From assembly GCA_029859485.1 (NCBI GenBank), contig JAOUDB010000225.1:1-5188 (forward strand): a DNA stretch of 5,188 nt, in the 5' to 3' direction. The DNA is from Desulfuromonadales bacterium (GTDB lineage: Bacteria; Desulfobacterota; Desulfuromonadia; Desulfuromonadales; BM103). Below the pieces are notes generated by a model. The model did not search any database, was not told the origin of the DNA, and saw only the letters and a program-made list of their open reading frames with translations. This document shows, piece after piece, positions 1-5,188 of the stretch; position 1 is the first letter of the stretch; every line of letters starts with the position of its first letter. The translations under genes were made by a program, and so were the position numbers.

Positions 1-103
1 AACCCCTTTCAAGCTGGTTCATTTCTTCAACTTTAACAGCTCTCGCTTATAGATGACAAGTCCAGTTATCTTTGTTTTTCTCCGGCGAGCGCTTTCAGCA
101 GCG
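1..103. other. Left-edge spacer without a supported gene
   Basis: This stretch lies downstream of the acyl-CoA ligase stop codon. I see no strong GC-rich hairpin followed by a T-tract on the minus strand, so no intrinsic terminator can be called. A minus-strand ATG at 22-20 opens a frame (MNQLERG...) that runs off the window. It has no well-placed Shine-Dalgarno sequence, because the nearest GAAG is only two bases away, so it could be a downstream gene start or chance. Confidence 0.4.
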
Positions 104-1741
104 TTATAGATGCTTCTTGCGTAACAGCTTCTTGTCAATTTTGCCAACACTGGTCTTATCGATCTCATCGACGACCAGAACTTTCAGCATCATGGCATGT
201 CGGGTCAGGCGACCGGAATCGACGAAGCATTTGACAAAAGAGACCAACTCCTTCTCGTTCGGCTCGGATTCACCGCGAACAACCAGCGCCAGAGGTCGCT
301 CGCCCCATTTGTCATCAGGGACACCAATTACAGCAACTTCGCTGACAGTCGCATGCTGGGAGATCAGGTCTTCAAGCTCAAGGGAGGAGACCCACTCGCC
401 GGCAATCTTGATAACATCCTTGGCTCGGTCAGTTATCTTGAAGTAACCATAAGTATCCTGGTTGGCGACGTCACCGGTATGCAGGTAGCCTCCACGCCAG
501 AGCTGCTCTGAATTATGATGGTCTTTTAAATAACCCTGAGTCAACCAGGGTGCTCGCAGCACGATCTCGCCGGTGCTTTCACCGTCAGCGGGCACAGGGT
601 TCATCTCTTCATCGACAATGTGCATGCCGACCAGGGGGATCGCACGACCTGTTTTACAGCGAATTTTGACCTGCTCTTCCAGCGGTTGGTCGAGCTGATC
701 TTCAGGAACATGGGCAAGAGCAACGACGGGACAGGTCTCTGACATCCCATAGCCGGTAAAGATATCAATACCGAGTTTAAGTGCGGCCAGACAAAGAGAC
801 TGCGGCATGGCTGCGCCCCCGATGATCACCTTCCAGCGGCTCAAATCAACAGACGCTACATCCGGGTGACTGAGGAGGATATGCAAAATAGTGGGGACAC
901 AGTGAGAGAAGGTGACATCCTCTACTTTGATCAGATTAAGCAACATTTCCGGAGCGTAACGCCCCGGATAAACCTGCTTGACACCGAGCGCCGTCGCCAC
1001 ATACGGAAGCCCCCAGGCATGCACATGGAACATCGGCGTAATCGGCATATAGACATCCTGCTGATGCAATCTCCCCTGGGTCTTCGGAGTCCCTATAGCC
1101 GCCAACGCACCAAGAGTGTGCAACACCAGCTGACGGTGGCTGAAATAAACACCTTTCGGCATACCTGTGGTGCCGGTGGTGTAGAAGGTCGTCGCACGAG
1201 TATGTTCGTCAAGGTCGGGGAAATCAAATGCTGTTGAGGCGTTAGCAAGGAGAGCTTCGTATTCGCCACAAAGAGGCACCTGAGTTTCAGGCGTCACCGG
1301 ATCATCAGTCAGCAAAACATAGTCATGTACGGTATCGATCCGCCCCTTGATCGCTTCAAGAATCGGCAGAAAGTCACTGTGCACCAGGATCACGTCATCT
1401 TCGGCATGATCGATGGTATAGAGGATCTGGTCAGGGGAGAGGCGTACGTTGATGGTATGCAGAACGGCGCCGATCATCGGTACTGCGAAGAAGCACTCAA
1501 GGTAACGATGACTGTCCCAATCCATAACCGCCACCGTGTCGCCCGGTTTAACTCCCAGCTCCGTCAGTGCATTGGCAAGGCGACAGATCCGTTCGCGCAA
1601 GGCCCGATAATCAAAACGCAATTGATCACGGTAGACAATCTCCTGATCGGGATTATTGACCACCGGGTAGGCAAGCAGATTTTTAATCAATAACGGATAG
1701 GTATAAGCGGAAGAGGTTCTTTCAATCAGCAGGTCGTTCAC
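104..1741 (-). CDS. AMP-forming fatty acyl-CoA ligase (medium/long-chain acyl-CoA synthetase)
   Basis: Predicted cytoplasmic or membrane-associated enzyme of the ANL (acyl-CoA synthetase/luciferase) superfamily, 545 aa. It would convert a fatty acid, ATP and CoA to acyl-CoA, AMP and PPi through an acyl-adenylate. The family motifs appear in order. The Thr/Gly-rich phosphate loop YTTGTTGMPKG is at residues 187-197. GYGMSET is at 330-336. The TGD motif that contacts ribose is at 422-424, followed by the hinge region ITDRAKD at 436-442. The motif KIAGEWVSS at 445-453 is the form seen in AlkK/FadD-like medium- and long-chain ligases. The C-terminal SVGKIDKK at 531-538 carries the expected catalytic lysine K534. 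Length is normal and no core motif is missing. I chose the GTG start at 1741 because AAAGGAG lies 5 nt upstream. A TTG at 1783 would add 14 residues but would place that Shine-Dalgarno inside the gene. It is divergent from the AEC transporter. Family is secure; chain length cannot be read from sequence. Confidence 0.93.
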   Translation of the reverse strand: MNDLLIERTSSAYTYPLLIKNLLAYPVVNNPDQEIVYRDQLRFDYRALRERICRLANALTELGVKPGDTVAVMDWDSHRYLECFFAVPMIGAVLHTINVRLSPDQILYTIDHAEDDVILVHSDFLPILEAIKGRIDTVHDYVLLTDDPVTPETQVPLCGEYEALLANASTAFDFPDLDEHTRATTFYTTGTTGMPKGVYFSHRQLVLHTLGALAAIGTPKTQGRLHQQDVYMPITPMFHVHAWGLPYVATALGVKQVYPGRYAPEMLLNLIKVEDVTFSHCVPTILHILLSHPDVASVDLSRWKVIIGGAAMPQSLCLAALKLGIDIFTGYGMSETCPVVALAHVPEDQLDQPLEEQVKIRCKTGRAIPLVGMHIVDEEMNPVPADGESTGEIVLRAPWLTQGYLKDHHNSEQLWRGGYLHTGDVANQDTYGYFKITDRAKDVIKIAGEWVSSLELEDLISQHATVSEVAVIGVPDDKWGERPLALVVRGESEPNEKELVSFVKCFVDSGRLTRHAMMLKVLVVDEIDKTSVGKIDKKLLRKKHL

Positions 1742-1746
1742 GGGAA

Positions 1747-1753
1747 CTCCTTT
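1747..1753 (-). promoter_or_regulatory. Ribosome binding site AAAGGAG fixing the GTG start of the acyl-CoA ligase
   Basis: On the minus strand AAAGGAG is followed by TTCCC and then GTG at 1741-1739. The near-consensus match and 5-nt spacing make this the deciding evidence for a GTG start rather than the upstream TTG at 1783. Confidence 0.85.
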
Positions 1754-1807
1754 ACAACCAAGAGTAGAAGGTTCAGAGGTCAACGGGGCGGAAAAAAGAA
1801 GTTTTAC

Positions 1808-1836
1808 ATTCTTCCCACAAACACCAGAAAGGGCAA
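1808..1836 (-). promoter_or_regulatory. Candidate sigma70-type promoter for the acyl-CoA ligase
   Basis: On the minus strand TTGCCC (-35, 4 of 6 consensus) and AAGAAT (-10, 4 of 6) are separated by exactly 17 nt. This would start transcription near 1800 and leave a leader of about 60 nt before the GTG. Matches of this quality also occur by chance. No comparably convincing promoter was found for the divergent transporter. Confidence 0.3.
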
Positions 1837-1866
1837 GGAGAAATCGTTATTCCTGTCTGAAACATG

Positions 1867-1881
1867 TCACAAATTTTCACA
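1867..1881. repeat. Tandem TCACA direct repeat with 10-bp period in the divergent spacer
   Basis: TCACA occurs at 1867-1871 and again at 1877-1881, separated by AATTT. The two copies therefore lie on the same face of the DNA helix. The stretch overlaps a looser inverted repeat, TGAAA (1858-1862) and TTTCA (1875-1879). It sits between the ligase and transporter starts, where an operator would be expected. No specific regulator family is recognised. Confidence 0.3.
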
Positions 1882-1953
1882 CCCTTGATCGACTCTTTCA
1901 GGCTGGCAATGTCGCACAATTTAAGCTACTTTTGTACAACTGGAATTCACCAC

Positions 1954-1957
1954 GGAG
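1954..1957 (+). promoter_or_regulatory. Ribosome binding site GGAG fixing the TTG start of the AEC transporter
   Basis: GGAG is followed by a 6-nt spacer (CACTTC) and TTG at 1964. No ATG or GTG lies in this frame just upstream, and the protein begins directly with the first predicted membrane helix, as expected for the family. Confidence 0.7.
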
Positions 1958-1963
1958 CACTTC

Positions 1964-2866
1964 TTGGCAAATTTTATCCTGATCGGGCTCTTTGTTTCAC
2001 TGGGCATTCTGTTCCGCAGAATCAAGGCCTTCCCGAATGACACAGCGCAAACGCTCAACATGTTTGCGCTCTACGTGTCTCTGCCGGCAGTCATCCTGCT
2101 CAAAGCACCCGGTCTTTCCCTTACCGGGGAGACGGTCGTCGCGGCCATCGTCCCTTGGTGCATGCTGCTGATTTCCGCAGCAATTATCCTGCTCCTCGCA
2201 AAGAGATGCAACTGGTCACGGCCCACGATCGGAGTCCTGATGCTGGTGGTTCCCCTAGGCAACACCTCCTTCATGGGTGTGCCGATGGTTAATGCCTTCT
2301 TCGGCGAAGCAGGCATTCCGCACCTGATCCTCTACGACCAGATTGGCACCATGTTGATCTTTGCGACCTACGGCTCAGCGATTCTGGCTTACTACAGTGG
2401 CGAGAAAAGTGGCGCAAAGATCATGGTGCGACGGGCCCTGCTCTTTCCACCCACTCTGGCCCTGGTGGCGGGTCTACTGTTGCGCAACGTGAGCTACCCA
2501 GAAGCCATGGTGGACATCCTGCAGAGTCTATCCGGGACCTTAACACCACTCGTTATGACGGCCATCGGTTTTCAAATGACACTACGCCTGAGACCAACCA
2601 CGCTTGGTCCTCTGGGCACAGGGCTCGCCATCAAACTTCTGGTCGCACCGGCTTTCGCCCTGCTCGGTTGCCGTCTCTTTGGTGTAGAAAGTCTTGCTGC
2701 CGACATTGCCATCTTCGAGGCGGGCATGCCGCCGATGGTTACAGCCAGTGCACTTGCCGCGGCTGCCGGCATGGGTGTTGAGCTTGCAGTTGCTCTGGCT
2801 GGCCTGGGTCTCGTCCTGGCGTTTGTCAGTCTGCCTTTGCTCTATATGTTGATTCAATACCTCTGA
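1964..2866 (+). CDS. AEC (auxin efflux carrier) family transporter
   Basis: Predicted inner-membrane transporter of the auxin efflux carrier family (Mem_trans type), 300 aa, the usual bacterial size. Hydrophobicity by eye gives about ten membrane segments, near residues 3-18, 31-47, 57-79, 88-113, 118-144, 156-174, 191-207, 217-240, 245-267 and 274-298. This fits the two five-helix repeats of the fold. Recognisable family segments are SLPA at 39-42, LGNTSFMGVP at 98-107, YDQIGT at 124-129 and EAGMPPMVTASALA at 252-265. The proline-containing segments at 39-42 and 252-265 are where the unwound crossover helices of this fold would lie. Bacterial members move organic anions such as malate, malonate or other carboxylates, but substrate and direction cannot be predicted here. 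It starts at TTG with GGAG 6 nt upstream. The gene is divergent from the fatty acyl-CoA ligase, so a carboxylate substrate linked to that enzyme is possible but inferred from position only. Confidence 0.9.
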   Translation: MANFILIGLFVSLGILFRRIKAFPNDTAQTLNMFALYVSLPAVILLKAPGLSLTGETVVAAIVPWCMLLISAAIILLLAKRCNWSRPTIGVLMLVVPLGNTSFMGVPMVNAFFGEAGIPHLILYDQIGTMLIFATYGSAILAYYSGEKSGAKIMVRRALLFPPTLALVAGLLLRNVSYPEAMVDILQSLSGTLTPLVMTAIGFQMTLRLRPTTLGPLGTGLAIKLLVAPAFALLGCRLFGVESLAADIAIFEAGMPPMVTASALAAAAGMGVELAVALAGLGLVLAFVSLPLLYMLIQYL

Positions 2867-2977
2867 ACTTCACGTCATCGGCGACAGAGAGAATCAGAAA
2901 AGTTCTAAATCTTTGAATCGGGGGAATTCAAAACAACAGAGAAAAAGGACTGTTTGATGAGTGCAGCGCGAAAGACC
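2867..2977. other. Convergent spacer between the AEC transporter and pyrC
   Basis: The two genes end towards each other across 111 nt. The only symmetrical element is a 7-bp AT-rich stem, TTTGAAT at 2912-2918 with ATTCAAA at 2926-2932, around the loop CGGGGGA. It has no T-tract on either side and a weak stem, so it is at best a poor bidirectional terminator. Confidence 0.35.
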
Positions 2978-4018
2978 CTAAGCGTTGGTTTTAACTTTCC
3001 AGTGAACGTCCTGTCCGGCAAAGAAAGGCACAATCGGTTTCCCGTTCGGCAAGACAATCTCTTCCGGCACAGTCCAGGTCTCTTTGACCAATGTCACGGT
3101 TTCCTGGTTACGGGGCAAAGCGTAAAAGTCAGCACCATGACGTGAGGCAAAGTCGTCCAACTTATCAAGCACATTCAACTCTTCAAACACCTGGGTATAA
3201 AGTTCGAGGGCACTCCAGGCCGAGTAGCATCCGGCACAGCCGCAAGCACTTTCTTTACGATGTTTCTCATGGGGAGCGGAATCTGTACCGAGGAAATATT
3301 GACTGGACCCAGAGGATACGGCAGTGCGCAGTGCTTCCTGATGGGTGTTGCGTTTCAAGACCGGCAGGCAGAAGTTATGGGGACGAATCCCTCCGACCAG
3401 CATATCGTTGCGATTTAACAGCAAATGCTGGGGAGTGATGGTTGCGGCAACATTTTCAGGTGCTTCGCCCACAAACTGAACGGCTTCCGCAGTGGTGATA
3501 TGCTCCAAAACCACTTTCAATCCGGGATAATCCTGCACTATTTTTTGTAAGTGACGATCTATAAATGCTTTTTCGCGATCAAATATATCAATGTGCGCGT
3601 CAGTGACCTCACCGTGGACCAGCAGGGGCATCCCAACCTCTTGCATCACTTCAAACACCGGGGTCATGGCTGCCAAGTCACTGGGAGCGGCATCGGAATT
3701 TGTCGTACCACCTGCCGGGTAAAGTTTGGCGGCAACAATCCCTGCGGCTTTGGCTCGACGGATATCATCCACGACAGTGCCATTTGTCAAATACAGAGTC
3801 ATCAAAGGTTTAAAACTGCTGCCGGCGGGAAGAGCTTTTTTGATCCGTTCACGGTAGGCTAAAGCCATCTCGGTATTCACCACTGGTGGCACCAGGTTGG
3901 GCATTGCAATTGCACGCTGGAAGCAACGAGCCGTGGCAGGAACCGTTTCTGCCAGCATGTCGCCATCCCGAAAGTGCAGGTGCCAGTCATCAGGCTTTTG
4001 AATGGTAATCTCAGTCAT
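2978..4018 (-). CDS. pyrC: Dihydroorotase, class II (E. coli PyrC type)
   Basis: Cytoplasmic zinc enzyme of the amidohydrolase superfamily, 346 aa (E. coli PyrC is 348). It reversibly cyclises N-carbamoyl-L-aspartate to L-dihydroorotate, the third step of de novo pyrimidine synthesis. All expected metal and substrate residues are visible. HLHFR at 13-17 gives H13, H15 and R17, and the MPN motif gives N41. K98 in AKLYPAG is the lysine that becomes carboxylated and bridges the metals. H135 lies in VHGE, H173 in EHITT, and D246 and H250 in GTDSAPH. TTNS at 105-108 matches the flexible substrate loop of the class II enzyme, and [11 protein letters not shown] at 254-264 is a class II hallmark. The start is the ATG at 4018 ([11 protein letters not shown]), which fits the family. 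The open frame continues 40 codons upstream to 4138, but that extension (rich in R, D and K) has no homologous counterpart. A GTG lies one codon upstream. The Shine-Dalgarno sequence is weak (GAAG about 12 nt away). It may be co-transcribed with the short frame ending at 4042. Confidence 0.96.
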   Translation of the reverse strand: MTEITIQKPDDWHLHFRDGDMLAETVPATARCFQRAIAMPNLVPPVVNTEMALAYRERIKKALPAGSSFKPLMTLYLTNGTVVDDIRRAKAAGIVAAKLYPAGGTTNSDAAPSDLAAMTPVFEVMQEVGMPLLVHGEVTDAHIDIFDREKAFIDRHLQKIVQDYPGLKVVLEHITTAEAVQFVGEAPENVAATITPQHLLLNRNDMLVGGIRPHNFCLPVLKRNTHQEALRTAVSSGSSQYFLGTDSAPHEKHRKESACGCAGCYSAWSALELYTQVFEELNVLDKLDDFASRHGADFYALPRNQETVTLVKETWTVPEEIVLPNGKPIVPFFAGQDVHWKVKTNA

Positions 4019-4041
4019 CACTGTTTTACACTTCTTTCTCT

Positions 4042-4170
4042 TTAACGCCCGATATCCATACGGAGTTGCTCGGCGATCTGCGCAGAGATCTCTATCTCGA
4101 CCTCTGTCGTTTTCTTGTTGGTCGTCTCCAGCGCCCACTGGGCAGTAGCCTCACCATTTTCCAGCGCCAA
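4042..4170 (-). CDS. Short coding-like frame upstream of pyrC (hypothetical or gene remnant)
   Basis: A minus-strand frame from TTG at 4170 to TAA at 4042 encodes 42 aa, starting [11 protein letters not shown] and ending [12 protein letters not shown]. Its composition is protein-like: acidic, helix-prone, with an ordinary codon pattern and no bias towards R or S. It ends 23 nt before the pyrC ATG, in another frame. CAGG lies 6 nt before the TTG, a modest Shine-Dalgarno. The frame stays open upstream to 4248, but beyond about 4202 it runs into the hairpin repeat and reaches TGA at 4249. Beyond that TGA the same frame has an ATG at 4284. I recognise no family. It could be a real small protein, the C-terminal remnant of a gene interrupted by the repeat, or chance. 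I favour remnant or small gene only weakly. Confidence 0.35.
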   Translation of the reverse strand: MALENGEATAQWALETTNKKTTEVEIEISAQIAEQLRMDIGR

Positions 4171-4203
4171 CGAATACCTGGCACAGACGACTACAGGATT
4201 CTG

Positions 4204-4310
4204 GGCAAAGGCGCGAAGGGGAAGAGAAGGCCCGCAAAGAAAACCACTTCAAAATCGAGAATAGTCACCCTTTGCGTCTTTCATGGCTTCTCTTAGCGTC
4301 CTTGCGTTGG
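4204..4310. repeat. Imperfect hairpin repeat built from CGCAAAG/CTTTGCG words
   Basis: Two arms face each other. CGCAAAG at 4233-4239 pairs with CTTTGCG at 4270-4276 around a 30-nt loop. AAGAGAAG at 4222-4229 pairs with CTTCTCTT at 4287-4294. AAGG at 4216-4219 pairs with CCTT at 4300-4303, continuing imperfectly outward. The word (C)GCAAAG(G) and variants (GGCAAAGGCGCGAAGG, CCTTGCG) recur through both arms. From memory, intergenic inverted elements made of CGCAAAGACGC-like words are common and dispersed in Geobacter/Desulfuromonas-type genomes. Whether this copy is one cannot be confirmed from a single window. It lacks a T-tract, so it is not a typical terminator. Confidence 0.6.
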
Positions 4311-4378
4311 TCTTTTGATTTCAGCTTTGACTGTTTTGGTGTAAAGACGTATTCCCCTATGTCTGGGTTATAGACCCG

Positions 4379-4421
4379 TAAAACAATGAAAGACCACCGC
4401 TTGGATACGCAGGTGGCCTCT
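4379..4421 (-). terminator. Probable Rho-independent terminator of proC
   Basis: On the minus strand AGAGGCCACC (4421-4412) pairs with GGTGGTCTTT (4398-4389), with G-U wobbles. A bulged T and an inner GC/GC pair close an 8-nt loop (GTATCCAA). The hairpin is followed by TCATTGTTTT, a T-rich though interrupted tract. It begins 60 nt after the proC stop codon, where a terminator is expected. It implies that pyrC is mostly transcribed from its own promoter, which I could not locate with confidence. Confidence 0.65.
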
Positions 4422-4443
4422 CAATAATTCAGACAAATGGCTT

Positions 4444-4455
4444 GATCAATTGATC
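4444..4455. repeat. Perfect 12-bp palindrome GATCAATTGATC
   Basis: This self-complementary 12-mer contains two GATC sites and lies 26 nt past the proC stop codon, before the terminator. It could be a protein-binding site or chance. Symmetry ends abruptly on both sides. Confidence 0.3.
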
Positions 4456-4481
4456 GACCTCTCGTGGCAAAAAAGTAACAG

Positions 4482-5188
4482 TTATTTTTTTTCTTTGCCA
4501 AGTTCCCTGGACCGTGCCGTTGCGGCTCCCACGGCTTCCATCATCATTGCGCGCAAGCCCCGCTCTTCGAGAACACGAATGGCACTGATCGTGGTTCCAG
4601 CCGGGCTACAGACCTTTTCGCGTAACAACGCCGGGTGTTCGCCGGTCTCTTTCACCAGGTGAGCCGCCCCAACGACGGTCTGTACGGCCAAAGAATGAGC
4701 AATGTCGAGTCGTAAACCTTCCTGCACGCCCCCTGCAGTCAAAGCTTCAATAAAGGTGTAAACAAAGGCGGGGCCGGAACCGGAGAGACCGGTCACGGCG
4801 TCCATCTGCCCTTCTTCCACCCAGAGCGCGATACCAACAGTTTCAAACAGATGCTGGGCAACACGACGATCTTCTTCGGTTACATTCTTACCGGGACAAA
4901 GAGCAGCAGCACCCTGCCCGGCCAGAGCCGGCGTATTCGGCATGGCTCGAACCACGCGGGCCTGACCGCCGAGGCCCTCTTCGAAGGTTGTTGTCGTTAT
5001 ACCCGCCAGGATGGAGATCAGAAGTTTTTCATCATTAAAGACGGTAACAATGTCTTCCAGGACCTTGTCCAGAATTTGCGGTTTGGTGGCAACAACAACA
5101 ATGTCGCTCTTGTTGACCAGCTCCATATTGTCAACAGCGCACGAGACCCCGTAACGCTCAATCATTAATTCACGACGCTTTTCATTCG
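4482..5188 (-). CDS. proC: Pyrroline-5-carboxylate reductase, 5' end outside the window
   Basis: Cytoplasmic enzyme that reduces 1-pyrroline-5-carboxylate to L-proline with NAD(P)H, the last step of proline synthesis. The window holds the C-terminal 234 aa plus two bases of another codon. Full-length ProC is about 270 aa, so roughly the first 35 residues, including the Rossmann glycine motif, are missing to the right. The frame is open to the window edge (NEKRREL before the internal Met at 5165), so that Met is not the start. Visible family features, numbered from the first complete codon, are VATKPQ (32-37), RAMPNTPALAGQG (80-92), the GLSGSGPAF segment (133-141) that opens the dimerisation and substrate-binding domain, and the ProC signature region VCSPAGTTISA (192-202). 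No key segment seen is damaged. The gene ends with a Lys-rich tail and is followed by a probable terminator. Confidence 0.95.
   Translation of the reverse strand, partial: NEKRRELMIERYGVSCAVDNMELVNKSDIVVVATKPQILDKVLEDIVTVFNDEKLLISILAGITTTTFEEGLGGQARVVRAMPNTPALAGQGAAALCPGKNVTEEDRRVAQHLFETVGIALWVEEGQMDAVTGLSGSGPAFVYTFIEALTAGGVQEGLRLDIAHSLAVQTVVGAAHLVKETGEHPALLREKVCSPAGTTISAIRVLEERGLRAMMMEAVGAATARSRELGKEKK

Noticed and set aside
866..1693. Plus-strand frames of 122-123 codons inside the acyl-CoA ligase gene
   Set aside because: They lie entirely antisense to a gene with complete family motifs, and their translations show no domain or sensible composition.
1901..1925. Sigma-54 promoter (GGCTGGCAATGTCGCA) before the AEC transporter
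   Set aside because: No GG-N10-GC spacing can be made. The GG and GC pairs are separated by 7 or 11 nt instead of 10.
2912..2932. Hairpin TTTGAAT/ATTCAAA as a terminator between the transporter and pyrC
   Set aside because: The stem is only 7 bp and AT-rich, and neither strand has a T-tract after it.
4019..4138. In-frame N-terminal extension of PyrC (40 extra residues to an ATG at 4138)
   Set aside because: The extension is charged and low in hydrophobic residues, overlaps the coding-like frame ending at 4042, and has no counterpart in the PyrC family, which begins just before the DDWHLH motif.
4066..4296. Plus-strand open frame of 76 codons in the proC-pyrC spacer
   Set aside because: It is R/K-rich, has no recognisable motif, and runs antisense across the hairpin repeat and the better minus-strand frame, so it looks like a shadow.
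4330..4365. Minus-strand promoter for pyrC starting with TTTACA near 4352
   Set aside because: The -35-like word is good, but the sequence 17 nt further on (GAAATC) matches the -10 consensus at only two of six positions.

Overview
This window looks like ordinary housekeeping chromosome from a Gram-negative bacterium. It has moderate GC, four recognisable metabolic or transport genes, and no sign of phage, insertion sequence, CRISPR or RNA genes. The style of the AMP-forming acyl-CoA ligase and ProC, together with a degenerate CGCAAAG/CTTTGCG hairpin repeat, reminds me of Desulfuromonas/Geobacter-type Desulfobacterota. That placement comes from memory of protein style, not from a search. The dihydroorotase is the E. 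coli-like class II type, so a gammaproteobacterial source is not excluded.

Layout from left to right. Positions 1-103 hold no supported gene. An AMP-forming fatty acyl-CoA ligase (104-1741, minus) and an AEC-family membrane transporter (1964-2866, plus) are transcribed divergently from a 222-nt spacer. Both start at non-ATG codons chosen by good Shine-Dalgarno sequences. The transporter converges on pyrC (2978-4018, minus), with 111 nt and only a weak AT-rich hairpin between them. Upstream of pyrC lies a 463-nt spacer. Read on the minus strand, it contains a probable intrinsic terminator for proC, an imperfect hairpin repeat, and a short coding-like frame that ends 23 nt before pyrC. At the right edge is proC (minus), whose 5' end is cut off by the window.

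Functionally, pyrC catalyses the third step of pyrimidine synthesis and proC the last step of proline synthesis. They are probably transcribed separately, given the terminator. The ligase/transporter pair could handle a carboxylate substrate (uptake or export plus CoA activation), but this rests only on divergent adjacency. I found no clear case for a previously undescribed system. The least explained stretch is 4042-4310, where the hairpin repeat abuts the coding-like frame.
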